Notes: generated by a model not told the origin, from the letters alone. DNA of 27,210 bases from Deltaproteobacteria bacterium (GCA_024636215.1 JAGXHL010000025.1:1-27210), one strand, 5' to 3'. Counted from the stretch's first letter, positions 16,475 to 25,310 are shown. Program-made: numbers and translations.

Positions 16475-18793
16475 TCAGGTCCGCCTTCTGAGCCTGAGCA
16501 GCCAACTCGCCAAAGCCGGCAGCAGGAACAGGGCGCCGAGCATGTTCAGCAGGAACATGAAGGTCAAAAGGATTCCCATATCCGCCTGGAACTGCAGAGG
16601 TGAAAAAATCCAGGTTGCCGTCCCTATGGCCAGGGTAATGCCGGTGATCAGCACGCCGCTGCCGGTCACCTTGAGGGTTTCGTGGTAAGCCTGGTAAATC
16701 GTCAGGCCTTCACTGAGGTGCGACTGAAACCGGCTGTAGATATAGATGCCATAATCAACCCCGACCCCGACCCCGAGGGCAACGACCGGCAAAGTCGACA
16801 CCTTCAGACCGATCTGCAAGTGCGTCATCAATGCGTAAGCCAAAAGCGAAACCAGGCCGAGCGGCAGGGTGATCGCCAGGGTTGCGCGCAATGAACGGAA
16901 GGTCAGCAGGCAGAGAATGATAATTGCTGAAAAGACATACATGAGAATCGGGAATTGGGCCGCCGAAACTTCTTCATTGGTTGCCGCCATGACCCCGACA
17001 TTACCGGTTGCGAGGCGGAACTTGACCTTGTCTGTACCCTTCTCAGCCTGGTAGCTCTTGATCGTATCGACCACATGGGAGATGGTTTCCGCTTTATGGT
17101 CGGCAGTAAAGATCATCACCGGCATCACCGAGCAGTCTGCATTGAGCAGGCCACTACTGGTCGGGACATACTGAACCGCTTCCACCAGAACCTGACGATT
17201 GCGAGGCAGGGCCCGCCATTTAAGAGCGCCTTCACTCCAGCCGGCGTTTATGACCTTAGCAATTCCCGGCAAGCTGATAACGGACTGCACCCCATTGGTG
17301 TTGGCCATCTGCCAGGCAAAGTTATCGATATTCTCCATGACATCATAGTCGATGCAACCATCGGGCACTGTTTCTACGATGACGTTGAGTATGTCGACAC
17401 CGATCGAGAAGTGCTCCGTAATGGTTTTGCTGTCGAGGTTGTAGCGAGAGGTCGGCCGCAGTTCCGGAACCCCCTGGTGCAGATCGCCGATCTTGATCTC
17501 ACTGCCACGCAGAGCTCCGAAGATCATCAAGCCTGTGGCAAAAATGATCAGCACGGCGGCAGGCCAGGGCTTGGCTGTTCGCGACAACTGCATCCAGATG
17601 CGATCCATCCGTTCAATGCTGTCGCGCAGTCGCTGCTGATAATCATCAGGAAAACCGATGTAGGACAGCAGAATCGGCAAAAGGATAAGATTGGTAAAGA
17701 TGATGGTCGCCACACCGAGGCTGGCGGTAATCGCCATCTGCTGGATGACCTCGATGTCGATCAGCATGATGGTGATGAAGCCGATGGTGTCAGAGAGCAG
17801 GGCGACACCTCCCGGTACCAGCAGGCTGCGGAAGCTCTTGCGTGCAGCGGTCAGGCTGTCATCTCCATTAAAGACGGCGGCCCGGTTGGCCGTGATCATC
17901 TGTACGCCGTGGCTGACCGCAATGGCAAAAATCAGAAACGGCACCAGGATACCCATCGGGTCGATACCGTAGCCGAGGTAGGTGAGCAGCCCGAGTTGCC
18001 AGATGACGGCAATCAGCGAGCAGCCTAGGGCCATCGCCGTAACCCGGTGCGAGCGGGTGAAAAGGTAAACCAGCAGGCCGCTGATGAGAAAGGCAAAGAC
18101 AAAGAACAGCGCAACACGTTTGGCGCCGTCGGCAATATCGGAAATCACCTTGGCATAACCGATAATATTGACCTCGAGCTGATCGTTCTCAATCTTTTCC
18201 CGCAGGTCTTCCAGTTGGTGGCCGACCTCTATGACGTCGACTTGCTTGCCGGTCTGCGGGTCGAAATCGATCAACTCGGCACTGATGATCGCTGCCGAGA
18301 AGTCGTTGGCGACCAGCCGACCGACAATGCCGGACTTGAGAATGTTTTTGCGGACCTGGTCAAGGCCTTCTGCTGTGGGTTCGAAGTCGGCGGGCACCAC
18401 GTTGCCGCCGGAAATACCGTCTTCCACCACTTCGGTGAAGCGAACGTTCGGGGTGAAGAGTGAAGTGACCCGGCTGCGATCTACGCCGTCGAGGAAGAAG
18501 ACTTCGTCGGTTGCTAGTTTCAGTGCGTTGAAAAATTCAGCGGTGAACATGTTGCCGTCACGGGCACGCAGAGCGACCAGGACCCGGTTGGCCCCACCGA
18601 ACTGGTTGCGGTATTCCATGAAGGTCTGCATGTATTCGTGCTGCAGCGGCAATTGCTTGGCAAAGCTGGCATCAACATGCAGCTTGGTCAAGCCGTAGCC
18701 CATAATCAGGGTGATGATGACAAACACACCGATGATCAGGGGGCGAATTGCAAAGATCAAATTTTCCAGATGATCAAGGAGCCTGGTAATCAT
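16475..18793 (-). CDS. MMPL/HAE3-type RND permease
   Basis: A 772-residue inner-membrane transporter of the RND superfamily. TM1 is at about 15-36. A large periplasmic loop follows, then a run of helices from about 225, a second loop (about 440-600), and a second run of helices ending near 765, which is the internal duplication typical of the family. The charged/aromatic pair in GVGVGVDYGIYIYSRFQ in the second half fits the proton-relay helix of MMPL proteins. This group exports or moves lipids and other hydrophobic compounds using the proton gradient. Its ATG overlaps the stop of the propeller gene by four bases (ATGA), implying translational coupling. Direction of transport and substrate are not known. 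Confidence 0.92.
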   Translation of the reverse strand: MITRLLDHLENLIFAIRPLIIGVFVIITLIMGYGLTKLHVDASFAKQLPLQHEYMQTFMEYRNQFGGANRVLVALRARDGNMFTAEFFNALKLATDEVFFLDGVDRSRVTSLFTPNVRFTEVVEDGISGGNVVPADFEPTAEGLDQVRKNILKSGIVGRLVANDFSAAIISAELIDFDPQTGKQVDVIEVGHQLEDLREKIENDQLEVNIIGYAKVISDIADGAKRVALFFVFAFLISGLLVYLFTRSHRVTAMALGCSLIAVIWQLGLLTYLGYGIDPMGILVPFLIFAIAVSHGVQMITANRAAVFNGDDSLTAARKSFRSLLVPGGVALLSDTIGFITIMLIDIEVIQQMAITASLGVATIIFTNLILLPILLSYIGFPDDYQQRLRDSIERMDRIWMQLSRTAKPWPAAVLIIFATGLMIFGALRGSEIKIGDLHQGVPELRPTSRYNLDSKTITEHFSIGVDILNVIVETVPDGCIDYDVMENIDNFAWQMANTNGVQSVISLPGIAKVINAGWSEGALKWRALPRNRQVLVEAVQYVPTSSGLLNADCSVMPVMIFTADHKAETISHVVDTIKSYQAEKGTDKVKFRLATGNVGVMAATNEEVSAAQFPILMYVFSAIIILCLLTFRSLRATLAITLPLGLVSLLAYALMTHLQIGLKVSTLPVVALGVGVGVDYGIYIYSRFQSHLSEGLTIYQAYHETLKVTGSGVLITGITLAIGTATWIFSPLQFQADMGILLTFMFLLNMLGALFLLPALASWLLRLRRRT

Positions 18794-19863
18794 CGTCCTG
18801 TCTCCCTGTCAATATCTTGCAGGAGCAGGCGTCTGACACCCTGTTCGCCAATCAGAATCAGGTTCTCGTCGTTGGCCTGGAGGACTTTTGCGATTCCGGC
18901 CCGGTCTGCCTGAGCGTGCAGGTTGAAGCTCTGCCCCTCATCGCTACTCACCAGCAGGGTGCCGGCGAGGCCGACCAAAACGATGCGACCATCCTGTAAA
19001 CGAATGCCGTCGTTGAGGGTGGCCTGGGTTGCCGTGACGATTTCCTGCCAGGAGTTGCCGGTATCCTCCGAATAGAACAGGTTGCCGCGTAAGCCGAAAG
19101 CCAGAACTCTTGTGTTCGTCAGAGGCAAGGTGCCGTAAAAGGAACCTTCGTAGGGTGAAGGCAGGCTGAGCCAGGAGCGGCAGGCGTCATCGGAACGGTA
19201 GAGGTTGCCTGCTTCTGCAGCAATGAAAACCCTGCCATTGGGAGTTGCTGCGATCTGGTTGAGATGAAAATCAATGCCCCAGGGTTGTTCTTCGAGACTT
19301 TCCGTCCGGTCTTCAATGGCTCCATTATCAACCACAAGGGTTGCCGGATTGAAATCAAGCGGCTGCCAGCTCTTGCCGGCATCCTCGGTCTTCAGGAAAA
19401 GGCCGTAGGCCCCCACAGCGTAACCGTGGTTCATATCACGGAACCAGAGGTCGAGAATCGGACGCTCATCCTCGGGGTCGGCATAGACTTGTCGCCAGTG
19501 GCGGCCGGCGTCGCTGGTCTGCAAGATAAGGCTGTCGTGTCCAGCCGCCCATCCGTTATTGCGATCAATAAAGAAAACACTGGTCAGGGTCGCACGCGTC
19601 GGTACCTCCTGTTGCTGCCAGGAGATCCCCTGATCCTCGGAAATCAGGATGTGACCACGCTCACCGACCACAATGATATGGTCACCGACGATCTGGCCGT
19701 CGAGTAGTAACGATTCCTCCGCCAAAGGCATGATCTGACTGGTTGCGCCAAGAGCAGGGTTTGCAAGCGGTGACAATATGAGAAGAAAGAGCATCAATCC
19801 GGTTGTGAGACTTGATCTGAGCTGCAATGGCAAAGCTACTGAAAAAAAGGTTTCCACGCCCAT
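18790..19863 (-). CDS. YCF48/BNR-repeat beta-propeller, exported
   Basis: A 357-residue protein with a signal peptide (hydrophobic stretch about 20-38, ending PALGATS). The mature part is built from repeated propeller blades with the Asp-box-like pattern: SEDQGISWQQQ, TSDAGRHWRQV, TEDAGKSWQPL, SDDACRSWLSL, SEDTGNSWQEI and SSDEGQSFNL. This is the YCF48/HCF136 type, a scaffold or assembly fold rather than an obvious enzyme. It overlaps the RND permease gene by four bases, so it may act with the permease in the periplasm. The start is not firmly fixed: no strong ribosome-binding site precedes 19863, and GTG 19857 is an alternative. Confidence 0.85.
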   Translation of the reverse strand: MGVETFFSVALPLQLRSSLTTGLMLFLLILSPLANPALGATSQIMPLAEESLLLDGQIVGDHIIVVGERGHILISEDQGISWQQQEVPTRATLTSVFFIDRNNGWAAGHDSLILQTSDAGRHWRQVYADPEDERPILDLWFRDMNHGYAVGAYGLFLKTEDAGKSWQPLDFNPATLVVDNGAIEDRTESLEEQPWGIDFHLNQIAATPNGRVFIAAEAGNLYRSDDACRSWLSLPSPYEGSFYGTLPLTNTRVLAFGLRGNLFYSEDTGNSWQEIVTATQATLNDGIRLQDGRIVLVGLAGTLLVSSDEGQSFNLHAQADRAGIAKVLQANDENLILIGEQGVRRLLLQDIDRETGR

Positions 19864-19882
19864 CCCATTCTTGTTGAAGACA

Positions 19883-19910
19883 AAACGGCCGGACCCAGGC
19901 CCGGCCGTTT
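19883..19910 (-). terminator. Intercistronic hairpin inside the operon
   Basis: AAACGGCCGG and CCGGCCGTTT form a perfect ten-base-pair stem with an eight-base loop in the 66-base gap between the DUF1329 and propeller genes. On the minus strand it ends in TTTT then GTCTT, a weak T-run. It may be a leaky terminator or an RNA-stabilising stem that lowers expression of the three distal genes. Confidence 0.5.
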
Positions 19911-19929
19911 CAGTTAATAGTCCGTGTTG

Positions 19930-21291
19930 TTAACGCTTTCCGGACCGCCGCAGCGCTGATGGGGTGAATTCCGAATCGTTGAACTTCACATCAAAATTGT
20001 ACATGGAATGCTCGTTATTGAGGTTGATGGCAATATAGCGCCCCGATTGCAGGTCGTAATGAGCCTCAACCGTTGACCAGAAGGTTGGCACTTCGTAGTA
20101 GTTGATGCAGTGCCCTTCAGAGACCCGCCAGAGTTGATCGCGGCTGTCGTACTGGTCCATGGCCAGAATTTGCCAGGAGTCTTCATCGATATAGAAGGTG
20201 CGCTTTTTGTAGATATGGCTGGTTCCTTCCTTGAGGTTCGCCTCAACCACCCAGACCCGGTGCAGTTCGTAGCGCAGGTAATCGGGGTTCAGATGCAGCG
20301 GGGTGAGAATGTCCTTGTACTTGAGCTGGTCACTGTGCAGCAGGTAGCTGTTGTAGGGGACGTAAAGCTCTTTTTTGCCAACCAGTGTCCACTCGTAGCG
20401 TTCGGGGCTGCCGTTGTACATGTCCACCGTGTCGCTGGTGGTCAGGCCGTCGCCGCCCTCTTTGGGGTTGTCAAAAGCCACGTTCGGCGCGCGACGCACC
20501 CGGCGCTGGCCGGGATTATACAGCCAGGCGCGGCGGTTTTCCTTGTTCTGATCGAGGGTTTCGTGAACCAGCAGAATGCGTCCGGCAACGCGGGCCGGGG
20601 CGAAAATCTCCTGTTTGAAACTGGCGATGGTGTTGTTGAACTTCTCTTCCGTCATGCCTTCCTGATTGTAACGGAAATCACCTTTTTCGTTAAACTCGAC
20701 CATGGTGTAATCTCCACCACGAGTTAATGGAGCGAGGCCAAAATTACGCTCGAAAGCATTACCGCGCCAGCGCAGGATGTGATTCCAGATAACCTCGACC
20801 CCGGTTTCCGGAATTGGAAAAGGAATGCCGCTGATGGCACCATTTACACCGTTGCCGCCTTCTGTCAGCCGGGCGGTTACCGCGACCGCTTTGGTAGCAT
20901 CGTAGATACGTTGCGGCGCCGCCATACTGCGGTGGGTGGGATAGACGTTCATCTTGTACGACGGATAGGCCTTGAGCATGGCCTGCTGACCGGCGGTCAG
21001 CTTGTCGCTGTATTGGTCCATGTTGTCGGCCGTGACGGTAAACAGAAGCTTGTCGTCAGCGTAGGGGTCCGGGTGGTGCATACCCTTCTGGTAGCCTGCC
21101 GGTGGTGTAGTGATGCCGCCGTCCCATGCCGGGATGCTGCCATCAGCGTTGCCGGCCATTTCTCCACCCATGGGGGTAAGGTCCCTGCCGAGGCGATCTG
21201 CCTGCTCGGCTGTGATGGCTGCAAAGGCCTGGGTTGTCAGCAACAGGCTGAATATAAGAAATATCGATATCTTGGCAATTGGATTTTTCAT
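19930..21291 (-). CDS. DUF1329 periplasmic/outer-membrane-associated protein
   Basis: A 453-residue exported protein with signal peptide (about 1-24, cut after AFA). The mature N-terminus has the family hallmark: AEQADRLGRDLTPMGGEMAGN, then SIPAWDGGI and PPAGYQKGMHHPDPYADD. DUF1329 proteins share a LolB-like lipid-carrier fold and are almost always encoded next to DUF1302 proteins; they are suspected of carrying hydrophobic molecules between membranes. Here it begins 18 bases after the DUF1302 gene, with GGAGG ahead of its ATG. The exact cargo is unknown. Confidence 0.9.
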   Translation of the reverse strand: MKNPIAKISIFLIFSLLLTTQAFAAITAEQADRLGRDLTPMGGEMAGNADGSIPAWDGGITTPPAGYQKGMHHPDPYADDKLLFTVTADNMDQYSDKLTAGQQAMLKAYPSYKMNVYPTHRSMAAPQRIYDATKAVAVTARLTEGGNGVNGAISGIPFPIPETGVEVIWNHILRWRGNAFERNFGLAPLTRGGDYTMVEFNEKGDFRYNQEGMTEEKFNNTIASFKQEIFAPARVAGRILLVHETLDQNKENRRAWLYNPGQRRVRRAPNVAFDNPKEGGDGLTTSDTVDMYNGSPERYEWTLVGKKELYVPYNSYLLHSDQLKYKDILTPLHLNPDYLRYELHRVWVVEANLKEGTSHIYKKRTFYIDEDSWQILAMDQYDSRDQLWRVSEGHCINYYEVPTFWSTVEAHYDLQSGRYIAINLNNEHSMYNFDVKFNDSEFTPSALRRSGKR

Positions 21292-21309
21292 AATTCTCCC
21301 TCCTCCGGA

Positions 21310-23325
21310 TTAGAAGGAATATTTGATGTTGAGAGCGATGAAATCACGGTCGTTGAGAAGGTTGTAACGGTCCGCTCCAAAGTAATCGGTATAGCTCAAA
21401 TCTGCAGACCAGGTACTCTGATAGCTGGCTCCAATACCGTAGGTAATCGCTTTACGCTCTTCGATGAAGTTGCCGCCCGGCCCCGGTGAGTTGCCGTCGA
21501 CATCGTGTGCCCAGGCAATTCTGGGAGAAAGAGTGACGGCACCGATGGCATCGTTGAAATCCAGTTTGGCGACCATGCGGTAGCCCCAGGAGGTTGAGTT
21601 GACAAAGGCGTCGTCCGCTTCGGCTTGTTTGCCGGCATGGACTCCACCCGGTTCGGCCTGATCAGAATTGCCTGTGACGTAGGTGCCGGGAGATTCCAGG
21701 CGCATTGTCGATTTGTGCGGCATGCCGTGCACATAGGTCATACCGGCCTCGCCAACCATGACGAATTGGTCGGCGCCAAAAGTCGGGCCGAACAGCTTGG
21801 TCATGGTCATCTGCAGCTGCGAGACATCTTTTTCGACATAACCGGGGATATAAGTGGACAGAAGAACGGCGTCACCGTTGGTGATCTGGTTGTCCAGAAA
21901 AGCCGGGTTGAGGACACCCAGAGGGCTGAGTGCAGCCACCAGCAGCTCAACATCATCGATTTGAACAGGTGTATCTTTATGATAGGAGTATTCGCCTTGT
22001 AAGGAGGCCCCGATCTTGGCCAGTGCCGTGTTGAAACTGACGCCGAAAACTTTGATATCTTCAGGGTACTCAACCTTGTATCGTGCCGTCTTGGCATACT
22101 CGTTGACGACATAGGCGCTCGGCAGACCTGGGTCAGCTTGTCCCATCTGTGCGAGCAAACCAGCGTTTGCCGCACCAGCTGCAACGTTTGCTGCTTCTGT
22201 CGCTGTAAGGCCTAACGCTTGCCCCGTCCCCACTCCAGTCGCCACGCCCTCTCTAAGAGTCGTAGCGGCGGTAACTGCTTTGGCAAAACCGGTTTGAGTT
22301 CCCGTGACACCACTCAAGACCGGAAGTCGGCTGTGATAATTTATGAAATAAAAGCCGAATTCTGTATCATTCAAGCCCGGCGCATAAACGCGCATGGCCA
22401 AGCCGTACTGACCATTATCAGAAGGCTTTTCATCCTGCCCGCGCGGGACCATCATGAAGCGGTCATCAGCCCCTTCTGGGGTAGGTAGCCCTTGTGCACC
22501 CCAATCGATAGGTAAAACGCCCCAGGAAGTGCCTTGATCAGACCAATCACCGAAGCCGAGCAGGACCCTGTCGCCACTTTCTCCGGGGATGTCGTTGGTG
22601 CTCCAGTAGAAACCGGTTGGGTCGATCTCGACTTTTTCCCAATCGTACTGGTAAAAGCCTTCAAAGGTCAGGTTTTCTGTCGGGCTGATGGATGCCGAGA
22701 TCATGCCGACCGGAACCAGGCCTTCTTTCAGTTCCGCACCGGGGACTCGCAGCTTACTGACATCAAAAGGGTTGATGACGTTAATGCCGTTCTGGATAAA
22801 GGTACTTTCTCCCCAGCTCAGAACCTGGTCGCCGAGACGAACCTGTGCGGGCATATCGCCAATTGAGAAATTTCCCCAGATGTAGGCATCGAGAAGCTCG
22901 GCGTCTTTACCGACCAGATCTTTAGCATCATTGCTCAGCCTGGTACGTTCTCGGTCTTCATCATTGTTTTCAAAATCGTAGAAAGCCGACCCGCGCAGGA
23001 AGAGACCGAAGTTCCCCCGCCTGAGGTCCAGATCGCTGGTAATCTTGGCGAGGCTGCTGAATGCATCATTCTTGTCGTAATTCAGGTTGCCGTCGTCGCC
23101 GTTAACGGAATAAGCCCTGCCGCCGTTGGCCAGGCCGATGATATCCTTGTCCTGATCCGACATGCGCCAGCTCATGCCATAGGAGATGGTGCTGTCGAGG
23201 CTCCCCTCTACCTCACCAAAATTAAACTGGAACGCCGCTGCCGGTGTTCCACAAAGCATTGCCAGCAGGACAGGCAGAACAACGCCCAGCCGACTGTGAC
23301 TCTTCAATCCTTGCAGGTTCATCAT
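21310..23325 (-). CDS. DUF1302 outer-membrane beta-barrel protein
   Basis: A 671-residue outer-membrane protein. The signal peptide (about 1-31) ends TPAAAFQ. The DUF1302 opening follows (GEVEGSLDSTISYGMSWR), with other family segments such as RLGDQVLSWGESTFIQNG and NPFDVSKLRVPG (163-196), and it ends with a terminal Phe (NIKYSF) as outer-membrane barrels do. An Ala/Gly/Thr-rich stretch at about 345-400 looks like an expanded extracellular loop. ATG 23325 (or 23322) is chosen because AGGAGGTG lies directly upstream; the open frame continues to 23556 but only through a dispersed repeat. As first gene of the operon it is a candidate pore for hydrophobic substrates. Confidence 0.9.
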   Translation of the reverse strand: MMNLQGLKSHSRLGVVLPVLLAMLCGTPAAAFQFNFGEVEGSLDSTISYGMSWRMSDQDKDIIGLANGGRAYSVNGDDGNLNYDKNDAFSSLAKITSDLDLRRGNFGLFLRGSAFYDFENNDEDRERTRLSNDAKDLVGKDAELLDAYIWGNFSIGDMPAQVRLGDQVLSWGESTFIQNGINVINPFDVSKLRVPGAELKEGLVPVGMISASISPTENLTFEGFYQYDWEKVEIDPTGFYWSTNDIPGESGDRVLLGFGDWSDQGTSWGVLPIDWGAQGLPTPEGADDRFMMVPRGQDEKPSDNGQYGLAMRVYAPGLNDTEFGFYFINYHSRLPVLSGVTGTQTGFAKAVTAATTLREGVATGVGTGQALGLTATEAANVAAGAANAGLLAQMGQADPGLPSAYVVNEYAKTARYKVEYPEDIKVFGVSFNTALAKIGASLQGEYSYHKDTPVQIDDVELLVAALSPLGVLNPAFLDNQITNGDAVLLSTYIPGYVEKDVSQLQMTMTKLFGPTFGADQFVMVGEAGMTYVHGMPHKSTMRLESPGTYVTGNSDQAEPGGVHAGKQAEADDAFVNSTSWGYRMVAKLDFNDAIGAVTLSPRIAWAHDVDGNSPGPGGNFIEERKAITYGIGASYQSTWSADLSYTDYFGADRYNLLNDRDFIALNIKYSF

Positions 23326-23380
23326 GTCACCTCCTGTGATGTGCTTTAACAGCTGACCCAAAGAAACCAAATCATAATTA

Positions 23381-23557
23381 GTTTTCGTCCGGAAACAGCC
23401 CTTTTTCACAATCTCTGCGTCAATCTGCGGATTTGATTGTGCGGCGTAAAGTACTACGCCTCCGCTCAAATCCTCGATTTCCTTGACCTTGCAAAAAATT
23501 GCTCGTTTCCAGATCGAAAACTTCACCCTGCCTATCCGGATTTTTTGGATGGGCACT
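23381..23557 (-). repeat. Dispersed MITE-like element in the operon leader
   Basis: The gap 23326-23681 contains this element. On the minus strand it starts with a hairpin (GTGCCCATCC with GGATAGGC, 23530-23556), then GTGAAGTTTTCGATCTGGAA and ACGA, also present at 5766-5789. Imperfect inverted repeats bound it: 23381-23411 (TTTTCGTCCGGAAACAGCCC) against 23492-23520 (TTTTCGATCTGGAAACGAGC on the other strand). A small stem, GGCGTA/TACGCC, lies in the middle. It separates the DUF1302 start from the AT-rich stretch 23558-23681, where a TATAAT-like -10 (near 23634) could start the operon. Confidence 0.6.
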
Positions 23558-23681
23558 AATTAGGGTGAATAACGTGCCTGCCAATTCATAAGGCAACGTT
23601 CTTTATACAACAACATTCACATGAATAAAACGCCATTATAACAAAATTGAGCAAGCCTGAAAGCATTATAGGTCAATAAAT

Positions 23682-24254
23682 TTATTGAAGTTGTCCATTC
23701 CTGAAGGTGTATTCTGTGAGGAGGTTTCCTTCGGCTGAATAGGTCCGATAAATGCCATCGACTTCACCATTTTTATAGGCAAATTCATGTTCCACCCGGC
23801 CGTTGGCGAAAAACGTGGTCGCGGGGCCATGCAGGACGCCCTGGCGGTAGTTGACGATCTGCTTCTCTTGTCCATCGCCATAAAAGGTCTTGTATTCACC
23901 ATCGGCTTGGCCTGCAACCGTCTGGTAAAGGGCGGTCATCTGGCCATTTATATCAAAACGGACGACACCCTGGCGATCGTCTCCGAGCGGTTTGGTCTGC
24001 CATTCCAGGGAGCCGTCGGCACGGTAGCCTTCAGCTTTCTCCAACTTCCCGGCAAGGAAAACTTCGCGTGAAACCATTTGTCCCGACTCGTCATACCACC
24101 GGGCTTCGCTGATGGCGCCGTCTTCGAAAAGATACTCCCACTTGAGCTGTCCGTCGGCATAGAACCCCTTGCCTGCCGCACATACGGTCGACGCCATACT
24201 GCCGGCGGCCAGAAGCAGAAACAACAACACACTAAAAAACTGTCGATTAATCAT
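23682..24254 (-). CDS. Exported MORN-variant repeat protein
   Basis: A 190-residue protein with a signal peptide (MINRQFF, hydrophobic core, cleavage near VCAAG). The mature part consists of repeats of the MORN_2 type (YADGQLKWEY, YRADGSLEWQT, FYGDGQEKQIVNYRQG, FFANGRVEHEFAYKNG, YSAEGNLLTEYTFRNG), a fold shared with YwqK-like proteins. Such proteins are usually scaffolds; no enzymatic motif is seen. ATG 24254 is chosen because AGGAG lies about ten bases upstream and it begins a proper signal peptide; a longer frame from 24296 is unlikely. It is transcribed like the operon downstream but separated from it by the repeat element. Confidence 0.8.
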   Translation of the reverse strand: MINRQFFSVLLFLLLAAGSMASTVCAAGKGFYADGQLKWEYLFEDGAISEARWYDESGQMVSREVFLAGKLEKAEGYRADGSLEWQTKPLGDDRQGVVRFDINGQMTALYQTVAGQADGEYKTFYGDGQEKQIVNYRQGVLHGPATTFFANGRVEHEFAYKNGEVDGIYRTYSAEGNLLTEYTFRNGQLQ

Positions 24255-24345
24255 TGATGAAATCTCCTGAGAAGGGCTGTTATCATAGACTTGCAAGTCG
24301 GGTCCTGTTTAGTAAATGTTGTAGTAAATGACCGGCAGGGCCTGG

Positions 24346-24810
24346 TCAGGCGGCCAACTGTTGTGCTTGCAGTAAAAATTCCAGCCGGGCATGGCGAGAC
24401 GCAGAGAGATCGAAACAGGCAAGCCCGGCGTTTTCGAAAACGATGTCGGCTCCTTGCAGAAGCTGGGCACTTAACTTACTCAGGTGAGGCATGTGACCAA
24501 CCATCAGGATACTGCTTTCCGGTGCTTCTGTTTGCAGCAGGTCGAGAAACTCCTGAGGCAGCCGATCAGGCAGGACCCTGTCGCTGGTCAGAATGTCACT
24601 GTGCGGGAAACGTACCCCCTCGGCAATCAGGGCTGCGGTCTGGTGCGCACGTCGCTTGGGACTGGACACGATCAGATCAAAGCTCAGGCCGAGGCGTTTG
24701 ATACCCTTTGCTGCAGCTTTCGCCTGAATAATACCCTCGGGGCTGAGGGGTCTCTCGGGGTTTTCTGCAGAGGAGCAGGCAAGCGCATGCTGCATCAGAT
24801 ATACTTTCAT
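24346..24810 (-). CDS. sixA: SixA-type phosphohistidine phosphatase
   Basis: A 154-residue histidine phosphatase-superfamily protein of SixA length. The nucleophile is H8 in MKVYLMQHALA, where the usual Arg before the His is replaced by Gln7. SPKRRAHQTA (50-59) supplies a conserved Arg, and VGHMPHL holds the second catalytic His (H106). SixA removes phosphate from phosphohistidine in signalling or PTS proteins. ATG 24810 fits the family start (MKVYLMQHA) and has AGGA about nine bases upstream; the frame extends to 24855 without support. The MORN-repeat gene follows some 90 bases downstream. Confidence 0.85.
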   Translation of the reverse strand: MKVYLMQHALACSSAENPERPLSPEGIIQAKAAAKGIKRLGLSFDLIVSSPKRRAHQTAALIAEGVRFPHSDILTSDRVLPDRLPQEFLDLLQTEAPESSILMVGHMPHLSKLSAQLLQGADIVFENAGLACFDLSASRHARLEFLLQAQQLAA

Positions 24811-24936
24811 GACAGGGGTCCTTTCATAAGCTTGAAACGTGCAGATTGATGCCATGGCACAGCTTAACCTGTTTGACAGGAGGGTTCAATCGTGCATGAT
24901 AACAACTGATCAAATATTATCAGGAGAGGCTAAAAT

Positions 24937-25176
24937 ATGCTCAGAAAGTTTTTTCAGGCCATGCCGTGGACTTTTCTGCTGCCTGCAGCAATCCTTCTGG
25001 CTCTGGCGCCTTTCAAGCCTGAGCCGCATCTGGTTGAGAAGTTGCGCCTGCTCGCCAATGGTCTGCTGACTCGCCCTGTGGATATCTTTGATCTGCTCAT
25101 GCACGGCACGCCCTTGTTGCTGGTCGCCGGAAAATTTCTTTTCGAGTGCAAAAAGTCGTCTGGAAACGAAGGTTAA
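24937..25176 (+). CDS. Small membrane protein of unknown role
   Basis: A 79-residue protein with two hydrophobic segments (about 11-26 and 57-68) linked by a conserved-looking stretch, LAPFKPEPHLVEKLRLLANG, and TRPVDIFDLLMHGTP. Small proteins of this pattern are often labelled RND transporter in databases, but it is far too short to be one and the label should not be trusted. CAGGAG lies about ten bases before the ATG. It stands alone, divergent from sixA, with a short gap holding no clear promoter. Confidence 0.75.
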   Translation: MLRKFFQAMPWTFLLPAAILLALAPFKPEPHLVEKLRLLANGLLTRPVDIFDLLMHGTPLLLVAGKFLFECKKSSGNEG

Positions 25177-25310
25177 GGGTTAAGGGTTGATAAAGCTTTT
25201 CCAGTAGTTGCTGATTGGCAATGCGGCGGTCTATGAAAGGCTGCTGAGGATTGGAGTAGAAAAGAGTTGCCTTCGAACTTTCTTGCTTTTAGATAGGTCT
25301 TTGTCAGAAT

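Noticed and set aside
16955..18028. Long plus-strand open frame (357 codons) opposite the RND permease
   Set aside because: Fully antisense to a well-recognised transporter, with His/Asp/Arg-rich composition typical of a shadow frame in GC-rich DNA and no domain.
23326..23556. N-terminal extension of the DUF1302 protein
   Set aside because: It translates the dispersed repeat; a signal peptide with AGGAGGTG before it starts at 23325.
24937..25176. RND transporter gene
   Set aside because: At 79 residues with two membrane segments it cannot be an RND pump; treated as a small membrane protein.
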